A stretch of 64,000 nucleotides of DNA from Penaeicola halotolerans. Lineage in GTDB: Bacteria > Bacteroidota > Bacteroidia > Cytophagales > Cyclobacteriaceae. Below, in pieces: positions 16,515 to 25,199 of the stretch. The stretch lies in the NCBI RefSeq assembly GCF_016464625.1, contig NZ_JAEAGO010000002.1, forward strand, positions 434,001-498,000, in the 5' to 3' direction. The notes under the pieces are model-generated. The model searched no databases, was not told the DNA's origin, and was given only the letters and a program-made list of their open reading frames with translations. The number at the start of each line of letters is the position of its first letter. Position 1 is the stretch's first letter. Position numbers and translations under genes: made by a program.

Positions 16515-17267
16515 ATGGGAAAGAGCAAAGGTGAGCAGATTAAAGAAATGGCTTTAAAGGTTCTTGAGATGCATCCAGATGGATTGAAATATACTGAACT
16601 AAGGAAGTCGATTAACCAACAAGAGGGTGGTAAGTCATTCAACTCAAACACTATAAATGGAAATATTTGGAACCTTGATGCAGTTTTACCGGATCAAGTC
16701 TACAAGCCGTCAAGAGGTTTGTTTCGATTGACTAAATTTAAGGAGACAGACTCAGAGGAGTTAATCAAAGATGTTCAGATAGAGCAAAAGAAGGTAAAAG
16801 AGGAAGATTTTTATGAACCATTCGCTAACTGGTTACAAAATGAAATAGAAGATGTCACTCAAGCTATATCACTAGGAGGAAATAGGTTTAAGGATAAATG
16901 GGGAACGCCTGATGTGATGGGGAAGAAACAAAGCAAGAAGAGTGATATCATAGAAGGGCCTATTGAAATTGTCTCTGCTGAAATTAAAACCGACTCTAAT
17001 CAGCTGATAACGGCATTTGGACAAACATGTGCTTATAAGTTGTTTAGCCATAAATGTTATCTGGTTATTCCAAATAACTCACAGCAAGATGAAATTGCAC
17101 GAATTGATTCACTCTGTCAAATTTTCGGCATTGGTCTAGTATTGTTTAATCCTGAAAATAAGGAAGAACCCGACTTCGAAATCAGAAATAGACCAGTGAA
17201 ATCTGAGCCTGATTTATTTTATACAAATAAGTATTTGGTTAAAGTTGAAAAGGAATTGTTTAGTTAG
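16515..17267 (+). CDS. Winged-helix protein with PD-(D/E)XK nuclease-like domain
   Basis: 250 residues in two parts. Residues 1-75 look like a HARE-HTH/winged-helix DNA-binding domain (KVLEMHPDGLKYTELRKSI, then a 'wing' ending PSRGLFRLTKF). Residues about 95-210 carry a restriction-endonuclease-like core: acidic Asp133 in TPDVMG, then Glu156-Ile-Lys158 in SAEIKTD, followed by the QLITAFGQTCAYKL helix and a YLVIP strand. The D...ExK set is the PD-(D/E)XK catalytic pattern. Function is probably DNA cleavage or processing, but no experimentally known homologue comes to mind. It is transcribed alone, 248 bases before the methylase fusion and in the same direction, so it may be part of the same defence cluster. 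The A+T-rich 17268-17515 gap holds no ORF. Confidence 0.75.
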   Translation: MGKSKGEQIKEMALKVLEMHPDGLKYTELRKSINQQEGGKSFNSNTINGNIWNLDAVLPDQVYKPSRGLFRLTKFKETDSEELIKDVQIEQKKVKEEDFYEPFANWLQNEIEDVTQAISLGGNRFKDKWGTPDVMGKKQSKKSDIIEGPIEIVSAEIKTDSNQLITAFGQTCAYKLFSHKCYLVIPNNSQQDEIARIDSLCQIFGIGLVLFNPENKEEPDFEIRNRPVKSEPDLFYTNKYLVKVEKELFS

Positions 17268-17515
17268 CCGATAGTTGATTTGATGGATTATTTAAGAGTG
17301 GTTACTAAAGTGTAATTTATATCTTAATTAAAATTCTACTAATGCAATTAGGATACTAATATTGATCTGAGAATTAATGAGAAAGTAATATTAATATTGA
17401 ATAGTATTCAGCTTAAGTATAATAAAATAAGTCTAAAAGATCAAAAAAACCTTTTATTCGATCAGAAAAATATCACAAACAGATATTTTACTAATAATAA
17501 GTATGAATTAAAGAA

Positions 17516-19603
17516 ATGGAAGAAACTATAAAAATGATATTAGCAGACATACTCAAAGACTCGAACTACAAACTGACACAGTTCAGTGCCGAGAAAGTGA
17601 AATTCCTGGAAGAGAATATAATCGTTCGAGAAACAAGAGGAAAAGACACTCCTTACATTAACTGTTTGGTTAGAAAAAAAGAAATCAAATTGACACCAGA
17701 AGAAGCAGTAAGACAGCTTTATGTAATGGTGCTTATGCAAGACTTTGGTTATCCGACTGACCGAATGGAATTAGAGTATGCCGTTTCTTTCGGACGAGAA
17801 AAGAAACGTGCTGATATTGTCATTTTTGACCGAGACAAAACGACTTCGCCCTATATCATGGTGGAGTTGAAAAAACCGAAACTCAAAGACGGTAAAGAAC
17901 AACTTAAATCATATTGCAACGCCACAGGCGCACCAATCGGAATTTGGAGTAACGGTGATTCCATTTCGTTCTACCACCGAAAAGACCCTAACTATTTTGA
18001 AGATATTCCGGGCATTCCAAAGGAAGACCAAAAGCTTTCTGAAATACTTTCTGAACGTTGGACGATTGAAGACCTGATTGAAAAAGACAAACTTGTAACG
18101 GAAAGAAAATCGCTGAAAGACCTGATTCTTGAAATGGAAGATGAAGTGTTGGCAAATGCAGGTGTTGACGTTTTTGAAGAATTATTCAAACTGATTTTCA
18201 CCAAACTCTTTGACGAATTGGAAAGCGGACGAAACCGCTCACGTCATTTAGAGTTCAGAAATTACGGAGACACAGAAAGCGAACTCAAAACCAAAATTCA
18301 GCGACTTTTTGACCAATCAAAAAAGAAATGGGAAGGCGTTTTTACTGATGATGCCAAAATCATGCTTACACCTTCTCACCTTTCGGTTTGTGTTTCTTCA
18401 TTGCAAGACGTTAAACTCTTCAACTCAAATTTGGATGTTGTAGATGAAGCATTCGAATATCTCATAAACAAAAGTAGCAAGGGAGAAAAAGGGCAATATT
18501 TTACCCCACGTTATGTAATTGACATGTGCGTAAAAATGCTCAATCCTCATACTGACGAAACAATCATTGACACAGCAGCAGGAAGTTGTGGTTTCCCAGT
18601 TCACACCATTTTCCATGTTTGGGAAAAGATTTTGGAAGCCAAAGGATTAGACAAAAGCCACCTTTTCACTTTAGAAGAAAAGCCTGTTGAATGTTTAGAC
18701 TATGTAAGAGACAAAGTATTCGCCATAGACTTTGACGAGAAAGCAGTTCGTGTTGGTAGAACGCTCAACCTGATTGCAGGTGATGGGCAAACCAACGTAC
18801 TACACTTGAATACTTTAGATTGGGAGCGTTGGGACGAAAAAACTGAAGATGAAGATTGGCAAGACGTGTATTTTGAAGGTTGGAAAAAACTCAAAAAACT
18901 ACGTGCTGACAAAAACAGCAACCGAGATTTTGGATTTGATATTCTCATGGCAAATCCGCCATTTGCAGGCGATATAAAAGAGAGCCGAATTTTAGCGAAA
19001 TATGAATTGGGTAAAAAAGCAAATGGAAAGTATCAAACCAAAGTTGGGCGTGATATTCTGTTCATAGAACGCAATCTTGACTTTTTGAAACCAGGCGGAC
19101 GTATGGCAATTGTTTTACCACAAGGAAGATTCAATAACAGTAGCGATAAACAAATTAGAGATTTTATTGCTGAACATGGACGGATTTTAGCGGTTGTTGG
19201 ATTACATGGTAATGTATTTAAACCGCATACAGGAACAAAAACCAGCGTTCTGTTTGTGCAAAAATGGGATGATCAACTTTGCCCAAAAGTGGAAGACTAC
19301 CCGATTTTCTTTGCCACCATGCAAGAGCCAAGCAAAGATAACAGCGGAGAGAAAATCTATTTGAAACGAAAAGACTTTCCAGAAGCCAAAGCAAAAATGG
19401 TTGCCGAAAGTGGAGACGTTCAAGACCCGACAACACACTATGAAAGCACACCACAGAATTTAGATGAATTTCTTTTGGATAGTCATGGACACCTGATTGT
19501 GAAACACGATTTATTCAACCATGATGGGCTTACCAAAGACGGTATTGCAGAAGCCTTTTTAGAATTTGCCAAAAAGGAAAAACTATCTTTTGTGGGAAAG
19601 TAG
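17516..19603 (+). CDS. Nuclease-N6-adenine methylase fusion (helicase-free R-M subunit)
   Basis: 695 residues. The N-terminus (about 30-150) is an HsdR_N-like nuclease: Asp100 in KRADIVIFD and Glu117-Leu-Lys119 in VELKKP give a PD-(D/E)XK site. From about 230 follows an HsdM-like N6-methylase: GQYFTPRYV, SAM motif I DTAAGSCGF from Asp352, and catalytic motif IV NPPF at 480-483. There is no DEAD/helicase region and no separate hsdR in the window, so cleavage and methylation lie in one chain. That recalls the BcgI A subunit (Type IIB) rather than classical Type I, though the nuclease looks of HsdR_N type. The specificity subunit follows directly. The gene ends GTG GGA AAG TAG, a -1 slippery context; see the frameshift entry. 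Expected to modify and cut unmodified foreign DNA. Confidence 0.88.
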   Translation: MEETIKMILADILKDSNYKLTQFSAEKVKFLEENIIVRETRGKDTPYINCLVRKKEIKLTPEEAVRQLYVMVLMQDFGYPTDRMELEYAVSFGREKKRADIVIFDRDKTTSPYIMVELKKPKLKDGKEQLKSYCNATGAPIGIWSNGDSISFYHRKDPNYFEDIPGIPKEDQKLSEILSERWTIEDLIEKDKLVTERKSLKDLILEMEDEVLANAGVDVFEELFKLIFTKLFDELESGRNRSRHLEFRNYGDTESELKTKIQRLFDQSKKKWEGVFTDDAKIMLTPSHLSVCVSSLQDVKLFNSNLDVVDEAFEYLINKSSKGEKGQYFTPRYVIDMCVKMLNPHTDETIIDTAAGSCGFPVHTIFHVWEKILEAKGLDKSHLFTLEEKPVECLDYVRDKVFAIDFDEKAVRVGRTLNLIAGDGQTNVLHLNTLDWERWDEKTEDEDWQDVYFEGWKKLKKLRADKNSNRDFGFDILMANPPFAGDIKESRILAKYELGKKANGKYQTKVGRDILFIERNLDFLKPGGRMAIVLPQGRFNNSSDKQIRDFIAEHGRILAVVGLHGNVFKPHTGTKTSVLFVQKWDDQLCPKVEDYPIFFATMQEPSKDNSGEKIYLKRKDFPEAKAKMVAESGDVQDPTTHYESTPQNLDEFLLDSHGHLIVKHDLFNHDGLTKDGIAEAFLEFAKKEKLSFVGK

Positions 19604-19649
19604 GTAGCCCTTTTAATGAAGCCAAATACAAGGCTTTGTTGGAAGGGCT
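19594..19649 (+). promoter_or_regulatory. Candidate programmed -1 frameshift signal between methylase and specificity genes
   Basis: The last sense codons of the methylase form the heptamer G GGA AAG (19594-19600, X XXY YYZ) immediately followed by its stop TAG. Five bases further begins a two-part stem: AGCCCTT (19606-19612) with AAGGGCT (19643-19649), and inner AAGCC (19619-19623) with GGCTT (19632-19636), separated by a symmetric 6/6 internal loop. Slipping -1 enters the frame of the specificity gene and reads VGSPFNEAKYKALLEGLE without a stop. That frame has no ATG or GTG start here. Confidence 0.45.
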
Positions 19650-21072
19650 TGAAATTAGTGAGGTGTTCTTTCATGAACTTTTAAAAGTAGAAACATTTAG
19701 ATTTGATAGTGAATACTTTCAAAAAAAGTATCTCTATATAGATCAATTAATTTCAGGTAAGGCGAACCAGTTTAAGGAGTTCAATGATTTAGAATTATCA
19801 GTTGATGCTAGTGCATTTTATCCATCGCTAGAACCATATTATGGATCAGGTAATTTCCCATTCTTAAGAGTTAAAGATGTTGACACTAATATTGATTATG
19901 AAAATTGTATACGTATTCCTTTAGAAATTGTCAATTCCTCTAGTTTCAAAACACTAAGAATAATTTCAAAAGGAGATATTGTAATTACAAAAGGAGGAAG
20001 TATTGCGAGAGTTGGTTTAATAGAGGAGAAAACAGCTGTTACAAGAGATTTGATTTTTATAGATTCTTCACGTCTTTCTGAAATTGATTATAAATTCCTA
20101 TTTCTTTATCTTTTGTCGTCAATATGTTATGATCAGCTTATTAGATCATCCTCAATGACAGCTCAGCCACACCTAACTATTACTCTTGTTAGAAATTTGA
20201 AATTATTTGAGCCTTCATATTCATTTAAGGAACAAACAGTACAAGCTTATAATCTTTCTAAGGGTTTACTTGTGAAGTCAAGAGAAGTATATCAATCTGC
20301 TGAAAAAATACTACTTGATGAACTCGGCTTAAAAAACTTCCAACCTAGTCAAGAACCTGTAAACGTTAAAAGTTTTTCAGAATCTTTTGACAGTTCAGGT
20401 CGCTTAGATGCGGAGTATTATCAAATCAAGTACGAGCAAGTAGTAGAGCGGATCAAGTCAACAAATCACGACCGACTAACAGACATAGTTAAAATCAAAA
20501 AATCCATTGAGCCAGGTTCTGCACATTATTCAGAAGAAGGTTTGCCATTTGTTCGGGTCTCAGATTATGACAAATTCGGTCTTTCAACACCTGACAAGTA
20601 TTTAACAGATGAATTCTGCAAGGAAAACGCAGAATTGATTAAGAAGCTCAAGCCAAAAAAGGAAACTATACTTTTTTCAAAAGACGGAAGTGTTGGCACA
20701 GCCTACATGCTTAGAAAAGATGCTGACTTTATTACTTCGAGTGCCATTCTGCATTTGACAGTAAAAGACAAAACCAAAATAATTCCTGAATACTTGACCC
20801 TTGCCCTAAATTCAAAATTGGTTCAAATGCAAGCTGAAAGAGATGCAGGCGGTTCTATCATTCTGCATTGGCGTGTGAGCGAGATTGAAAATGTAGTTGT
20901 TCCAGTCATTGACTTTGACAAGCAAAGAGAAATTGCCGATTTGGTAGAAGAAAGTTTCAAACTAAAAAAGCAATCTGAATACCTTTTGGAAGTCGCTAAA
21001 ACAGCCGTAGAAATGGCGATTGAGCAAGATGAAGAAACGGCAATTCTTTACATAAACCAAAATTCTATTTGA
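19636..21072 (+). CDS. R-M specificity subunit (HsdS-like)
   Basis: At least 478 residues with the duplicated target-recognition organisation of S subunits: first half about 20-220 (FPFLRVKDVD, KGDIVITKGGSIARVGLIEE), second half about 245-465 (LPFVRVSDYDKF, ETILFSKDGSVGTAYML), each ending in a helical segment. It should choose the bipartite DNA site for the upstream nuclease-methylase. The start is uncertain: the only near-canonical start codons are TTG at 19636 or 19639, yet the frame is open and protein-like upstream to 19600 (GSPFNEAKYKALLEGLE), with no ATG or GTG back to the in-frame stop at 19522. Either translation enters by -1 frameshift from the methylase, or a small indel has split a former fusion, or TTG is used. 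The HEPN gene begins 1 base after the stop. Confidence 0.88.
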   Translation: MLEGLEISEVFFHELLKVETFRFDSEYFQKKYLYIDQLISGKANQFKEFNDLELSVDASAFYPSLEPYYGSGNFPFLRVKDVDTNIDYENCIRIPLEIVNSSSFKTLRIISKGDIVITKGGSIARVGLIEEKTAVTRDLIFIDSSRLSEIDYKFLFLYLLSSICYDQLIRSSSMTAQPHLTITLVRNLKLFEPSYSFKEQTVQAYNLSKGLLVKSREVYQSAEKILLDELGLKNFQPSQEPVNVKSFSESFDSSGRLDAEYYQIKYEQVVERIKSTNHDRLTDIVKIKKSIEPGSAHYSEEGLPFVRVSDYDKFGLSTPDKYLTDEFCKENAELIKKLKPKKETILFSKDGSVGTAYMLRKDADFITSSAILHLTVKDKTKIIPEYLTLALNSKLVQMQAERDAGGSIILHWRVSEIENVVVPVIDFDKQREIADLVEESFKLKKQSEYLLEVAKTAVEMAIEQDEETAILYINQNSI

Positions 21073-21073
21073 T

Positions 21074-21715
21074 ATGCCAGTAATTAATAATTATAGAGAA
21101 GCATGGCTTGCAAAAGCAAACATAGATTACTTTGCACCTTTTATTTCTTTGTGGCTTGCTTGCAATTCATGGTATAGGTCTCATTATTCTGATTTGACTG
21201 CTTCTAATAATCCTGAAAAAGAAGGAACTGATAGAGATTTTATAAATAAGCTAAAAACCGACTTTACTAGAAGAAATCACCTTTATAAAAATTTTGAAGA
21301 TGCACTTTTAGGCTCTGATGAAAAGAAAAAAGTAAGTTTCAAAACAAATATGGAATTGCTTTTATTTTCATTAAACAGAGCTGAGCTTCAACCAGAACGT
21401 TTAGTCCAAAAGTGCTCTTTTGAATATTTTCTAACAGATTATTCGTTAAAAGACAATCCTCAATCATATGTAAATATTATTGCAACACCCAGAATAAATA
21501 AAGACAATACTGTACATAAGGATGACGCAGAGAATGTTATTAAGCTTGATACAAAGTATATCGTTAATGACATAAAAATTGTTTTTGCGGGTTTAATCGA
21601 ACTTATTTACCAAATAAGAAATATGGTTATCCACGGTCACGTAAAGCCTGAAAAAGACGAACATGACGTTATAAAATACTGTTATTTAATCCTTAATGAC
21701 ATGATGGGGGCATGA
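21074..21715 (+). CDS. HEPN-like protein, putative RNase
   Basis: 213 residues, mostly helical. Near the C-terminus, IYQIRNMVIHGH contains the R-x4-H motif (Arg-Asn-Met-Val-Ile-His) that defines the RNA-cleaving HEPN superfamily, framed by the usual long helices. The N-terminal half (WLACNSWYRSHYSD, then a charged helical part) matches nothing I know. It starts 1 base after the specificity gene, and its stop overlaps the ATG of the next ATPase by four bases (ATGA), so all are probably co-transcribed and the ATPase is translationally coupled. HEPN RNases recur as toxins or abortive-infection effectors beside R-M loci; that role here is inference. Confidence 0.75.
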   Translation: MPVINNYREAWLAKANIDYFAPFISLWLACNSWYRSHYSDLTASNNPEKEGTDRDFINKLKTDFTRRNHLYKNFEDALLGSDEKKKVSFKTNMELLLFSLNRAELQPERLVQKCSFEYFLTDYSLKDNPQSYVNIIATPRINKDNTVHKDDAENVIKLDTKYIVNDIKIVFAGLIELIYQIRNMVIHGHVKPEKDEHDVIKYCYLILNDMMGA

Positions 21716-23964
21716 TAAAGAAAATCAACCATATAAAGAACTTTGGAGTTTTTAACGCTTATCGTAGGTCAGGGAATATTCAAGACTTTGAAAAGGTTAA
21801 TATTATTTATGGTTGGAATTATTCAGGTAAAACTACTATTTCAAGAGTTTTTCAGTGCTTTGAAAGTTGTAAGTTAAAAGAGCATTATCCACAAGCAGAA
21901 TTCGAACTTGAAGACTTTGAAGGCAACAAGGGTAATCAATCAAACTTGAATATTAATAATCTTGAAATCAGAGTTTTTAACTCAGATTTCATAAAAGACA
22001 ATATTCATTTAGAAGGAGAAAGGTTCAACCCAATTTTACTCTTAGGTGAAGATACAAAGAAGGCACAGGAAGAACTTGAGAAGAAGAATGAAAAGCTTGG
22101 GAAAGTAAAGACGATTATTTCAAATCTTGGTAAAACTAAAACGAGTATTGATAATGAAATTCTATCAGGTCTCACGCAAAGAGCCTCTCAAATAAAAGAA
22201 ACATTACAAATCGTCCAAGCATATACTCGCGCTCATATCAAGCCATTATTTGACGAGATTAAGTCAGATTATAAAAAACACATTAAAAATGATTCCGAAG
22301 TAACCCCCTTATTAAAGAAAGCAACTGCCTCTGAAAATGATAAATTGCCTGAAAAGGATGATGTGTTATATGAATTACATTTGTCAGAACTTTTAAACAG
22401 TACCAAAGAACTACTAAAGGAAATACCTGAATTTTCTAGTACCATTCAATATTTGATGGACAATCCAGATATCGCCAATTGGATTGAAAAAGGGATTCCT
22501 TTACATGAAAACAAGGAAAAATGTGAGTTCTGTGGTAATGATTTAGACAAAGACAGAATAACTCAACTAACAGCGCATTTTTCCGAAGACCTTAAAAGAC
22601 ACAAAAAAAGTATAAACGATTTAATTTCAAAAATTAAAGAAGCGAAACAATCAAATCCCTCATATCAAAAAAGTGACTTTTATAAAAATTTATGGAGCGA
22701 TTTTGAAGTAGCTAATAGTTCATTAAAAGGACAAGTTGCTATTTATAATAAGGAACTTGGCAAATTAGTAAAGCTACTTGAAAAAAAGTTTGACAATCCA
22801 TTTGTTCCAATAACTGATATAAGTTCAATCAATGATATTACAGCAGATTTTAATTCAAGCCTAAGCGATTACAATCAGGTTGTCATAAAAAACAGAAAGA
22901 TTACAAAGGATTTTCAAATTGAAAAAGATAATGCAATAGATAGTTTAAAGAAACATTATACTGCAAAATTCATAGTTGATATTGAGCTCGAGAAAAAGCT
23001 GTCCAAAATCAAACTGTATGAGAATCGTGAAGCCATTTTCGGAAATTACAAGGGAAACTTAGAACAAGAAATTATAGAGCTCGAAAGCAAAGTTAGTAAG
23101 GCTCATAAAGGAAGTGAGAAATTAAATTCATTTATACAAAAATTCTTAGGACGTGATGAAATCCGTGTAGATGTAGAGAAAGAAGGTGAAAAAGAAAGGT
23201 TCCGATTAAAAAGGAAAGATACGAAAGCAGTTAATTTGAGTGAAGGAGAAAAAACAGCAATTGCATTTTCATTTTTCCTCACAAAGCTTCTTGAATGTAA
23301 CGACTTAAAAAAGGTAATTGTATTTATTGACGACCCTATTTCCAGTTTGGACAGTAATCATATATTCCAAGTTAATTCCGTTATCAAGGACTTTTTGTTT
23401 TCAAAAGAAAATCTGGAAGATGTTAATCCAAAGATTTTGAACTGCAAGCAATTATTCCTATCAACTCACAATTTTGACTTTTTCAATTTGTTGCGAGAAC
23501 TACCTAACCCAAAAGACGGAAATAAGTTTTATTACTTCGTTAAGCGCATAAATGAAAATGAATCTCTAATTGATAAGTTGCCAAAATCAATTAAAAATTA
23601 TTCGTCTGAATATCATTACTTATTTGAATTGATATACACATTTAATAAGCAAACCGACAAAGACATTGAACTTGCACTTATTTTACCAAATGCGATGAGA
23701 CGATTTGTTGAACTCTATACATATTCAAGAATTCCAGGTGATGAAAACAATTCAGTTGACAATAGAGCAGAAAAATTATGGGGAAATCAAGAGTCAAAAA
23801 GAATATTGAAGGTTTGTCATTATTTTAGTCACGGGAATAATATTGTTAGAATGGGAAAACATAATGAATATATGTGTGACATAGAAAATGCAGTTGCAGA
23901 CCTTATAAGTTTGCTATCTAAAGACACTTTTCATTTTACTGAATTGGAAAAAATAATAAAATAG
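21712..23964 (+). CDS. RloC/PrrC-like AAA_13 ATPase, putative anticodon nuclease
   Basis: 750 residues with an SMC/ABC-type split ATPase: Walker A GWNYSGKTT at 34-42, signature LSEGE at 509-513, Walker B VIVFIDDP with Asp540-Asp541, D-loop SSLD, and switch His586 in STHNF. Between them is a long coiled coil interrupted at its tip by CEFC (Cys271, Cys274), a Rad50-type zinc-hook CxxC as described for RloC. After the ATPase, MRRFVE places Arg663 and Glu667 in an R-x3-E spacing and CHYFSHG supplies His703/His707; PrrC's anticodon-nuclease triad is Arg320, Glu324, His356, so a tRNA-cleaving domain is plausible. Length fits RloC. It closes the R-M operon, where such nucleases act as backup when restriction is defeated. 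Activity is inferred from residues only. Confidence 0.8.
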   Translation: MIKKINHIKNFGVFNAYRRSGNIQDFEKVNIIYGWNYSGKTTISRVFQCFESCKLKEHYPQAEFELEDFEGNKGNQSNLNINNLEIRVFNSDFIKDNIHLEGERFNPILLLGEDTKKAQEELEKKNEKLGKVKTIISNLGKTKTSIDNEILSGLTQRASQIKETLQIVQAYTRAHIKPLFDEIKSDYKKHIKNDSEVTPLLKKATASENDKLPEKDDVLYELHLSELLNSTKELLKEIPEFSSTIQYLMDNPDIANWIEKGIPLHENKEKCEFCGNDLDKDRITQLTAHFSEDLKRHKKSINDLISKIKEAKQSNPSYQKSDFYKNLWSDFEVANSSLKGQVAIYNKELGKLVKLLEKKFDNPFVPITDISSINDITADFNSSLSDYNQVVIKNRKITKDFQIEKDNAIDSLKKHYTAKFIVDIELEKKLSKIKLYENREAIFGNYKGNLEQEIIELESKVSKAHKGSEKLNSFIQKFLGRDEIRVDVEKEGEKERFRLKRKDTKAVNLSEGEKTAIAFSFFLTKLLECNDLKKVIVFIDDPISSLDSNHIFQVNSVIKDFLFSKENLEDVNPKILNCKQLFLSTHNFDFFNLLRELPNPKDGNKFYYFVKRINENESLIDKLPKSIKNYSSEYHYLFELIYTFNKQTDKDIELALILPNAMRRFVELYTYSRIPGDENNSVDNRAEKLWGNQESKRILKVCHYFSHGNNIVRMGKHNEYMCDIENAVADLISLLSKDTFHFTELEKIIK

Positions 23965-23990
23965 CCCCAAATGAACCCAACGCTTCGCAT

Positions 23991-24052
23991 CCATACACAT
24001 TGGCAAGTCGCTCAAAGCCGAACCACAAGCCAAAACTTGCCAAAGAGTATGG
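23991..24052. repeat. Large imperfect hairpin after the R-M/RloC operon
   Basis: 18-base arms at 23991-24008 and 24035-24052 match at 16 of 18 positions (CCATACACATTGGCAAGT against ACTTGCCAAAGAGTATGG) around a 26-base loop. It begins 27 bases after the stop and is followed by a G-rich stretch (AGAAAGGGGTAACAGG) to about 24120. No T tract follows, so it is not a standard terminator. It resembles dispersed intergenic elements and superficially integron recombination sites; see findings. Confidence 0.6.
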
Positions 24053-24164
24053 CTGTCTCAACGCAAGGACGAAAGAAAGGGGTAACAGGTGTTCGGCTCA
24101 ATGGCGGGTGACGTGGTTCAATCAAGCTTTGTGCTTTTAAAGTTCTTATCTCTAAGCTAACCTC

Positions 24165-25070
24165 ATGAAATACATCACCATATCTAGAAGAAGGGTAATT
24201 GTCATTGGTGTTCTTCTAGTCGTTTTATTAGCTGTTAATTTCATATGGGGCAAATTGACAAGTCCATATGGGGTTCAAAGCGTAAGTTTTACGCCAGCTA
24301 CGTCAGAGTCATTTACAAAAGGAGACCTAAAGTTTTCAATCTATAGAGCGGCTACAGGGGTCAGTGAAGACATTATTTATCATTTTCATGGTAGAAACTT
24401 AGATGAAACTATATGGAATGATGACACTTACTATACATCGTTGATTCAGTCACATTGGCAAAAATCTAAAGTTAAGCCACCAACAGTGGTACTAGTTTCC
24501 TATGGCCCCGAATGGTTATTGACACCTAAGAATGGAAATGAGGAGAGTGGTTTATTGGAAGACTTTGTAGATAATTTGCCGTTTATAGAATCCAAAATTG
24601 GTAAGCCAAGAAATAGGATTTTAGTCGGTGAGTCTATGGGTGGACTGAATGTGCTGATTTTAGGGCTTACACATCCAGCGTTGTTTTCAAAAGTTGCCGC
24701 TTTATGTCCTGGAGTTTATGTAGACTCTCCCTTTTCTGATTTTAGTAAAATAAAAGATGCCCTTAAACGCACAGGAGGAGATCCCAAAGTCATTCTAGGG
24801 ATTTACTGGATGGCTAAAAAATATGTGTCTAATGAGGAGGAGTGGAATAAAATATCTCCAATAGAGTTGATCAAAGAGGCTAACAATAGCTATCCAGAAC
24901 TGTACTTATCATGTGGCCTTTATGATAAGTTTGGTAACTATGAAGGAACCGAGGCTCTTGTTGATCTTGCTAATTCTAAAGGAATTAAGACGCAATGGCA
25001 TCCTTTGTATGGAGGGCATTGTGCTATTGATATTAAATCTTTAGCGGATTTTCTCATTTCGGTTGAGTAA
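24165..25070 (+). CDS. Membrane-anchored alpha/beta hydrolase (esterase D-like)
   Basis: 301 residues with a basic N-terminus and one hydrophobic anchor (VIVIGVLLVVLLAVNFIWG), so the hydrolase domain faces the periplasm. The alpha/beta-hydrolase triad can be assigned: nucleophile Ser in GESMGG, acid probably the Asp in GLYDKFG, and His in GGHCAID near the end; an HFHGR segment supplies the oxyanion region. The overall pattern fits putative esterases of the esterase D/feruloyl-esterase type. Substrate is unknown. It lies between the RloC-like operon and a repeat-rich gap and is A+T-richer than core genes, so it may belong to the island as cargo. Confidence 0.8.
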   Translation: MKYITISRRRVIVIGVLLVVLLAVNFIWGKLTSPYGVQSVSFTPATSESFTKGDLKFSIYRAATGVSEDIIYHFHGRNLDETIWNDDTYYTSLIQSHWQKSKVKPPTVVLVSYGPEWLLTPKNGNEESGLLEDFVDNLPFIESKIGKPRNRILVGESMGGLNVLILGLTHPALFSKVAALCPGVYVDSPFSDFSKIKDALKRTGGDPKVILGIYWMAKKYVSNEEEWNKISPIELIKEANNSYPELYLSCGLYDKFGNYEGTEALVDLANSKGIKTQWHPLYGGHCAIDIKSLADFLISVE

Positions 25071-25199
25071 GCCTTAAGTGAAGTTACTCGCTGTCAAATC
25101 CCCTCTCTCAAAAGTACAAGTGCCATTTTAAGATTTTAAACAGCTTGAAAGTTTCACTATCTGTATAATCCTTGGTATTATAGCCAGTGTATAGGAGAC

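Noticed and set aside
19616-19684. ATG at 19616 as start of the specificity gene
   Set aside because: It is in the methylase frame, not the specificity frame, and stops after 22 codons.
23965-24164. Integron attC site and gene cassette
   Set aside because: Only the RYYYAAC half is matched; no GTTRRRY partner, no integrase and no second cassette in the window.
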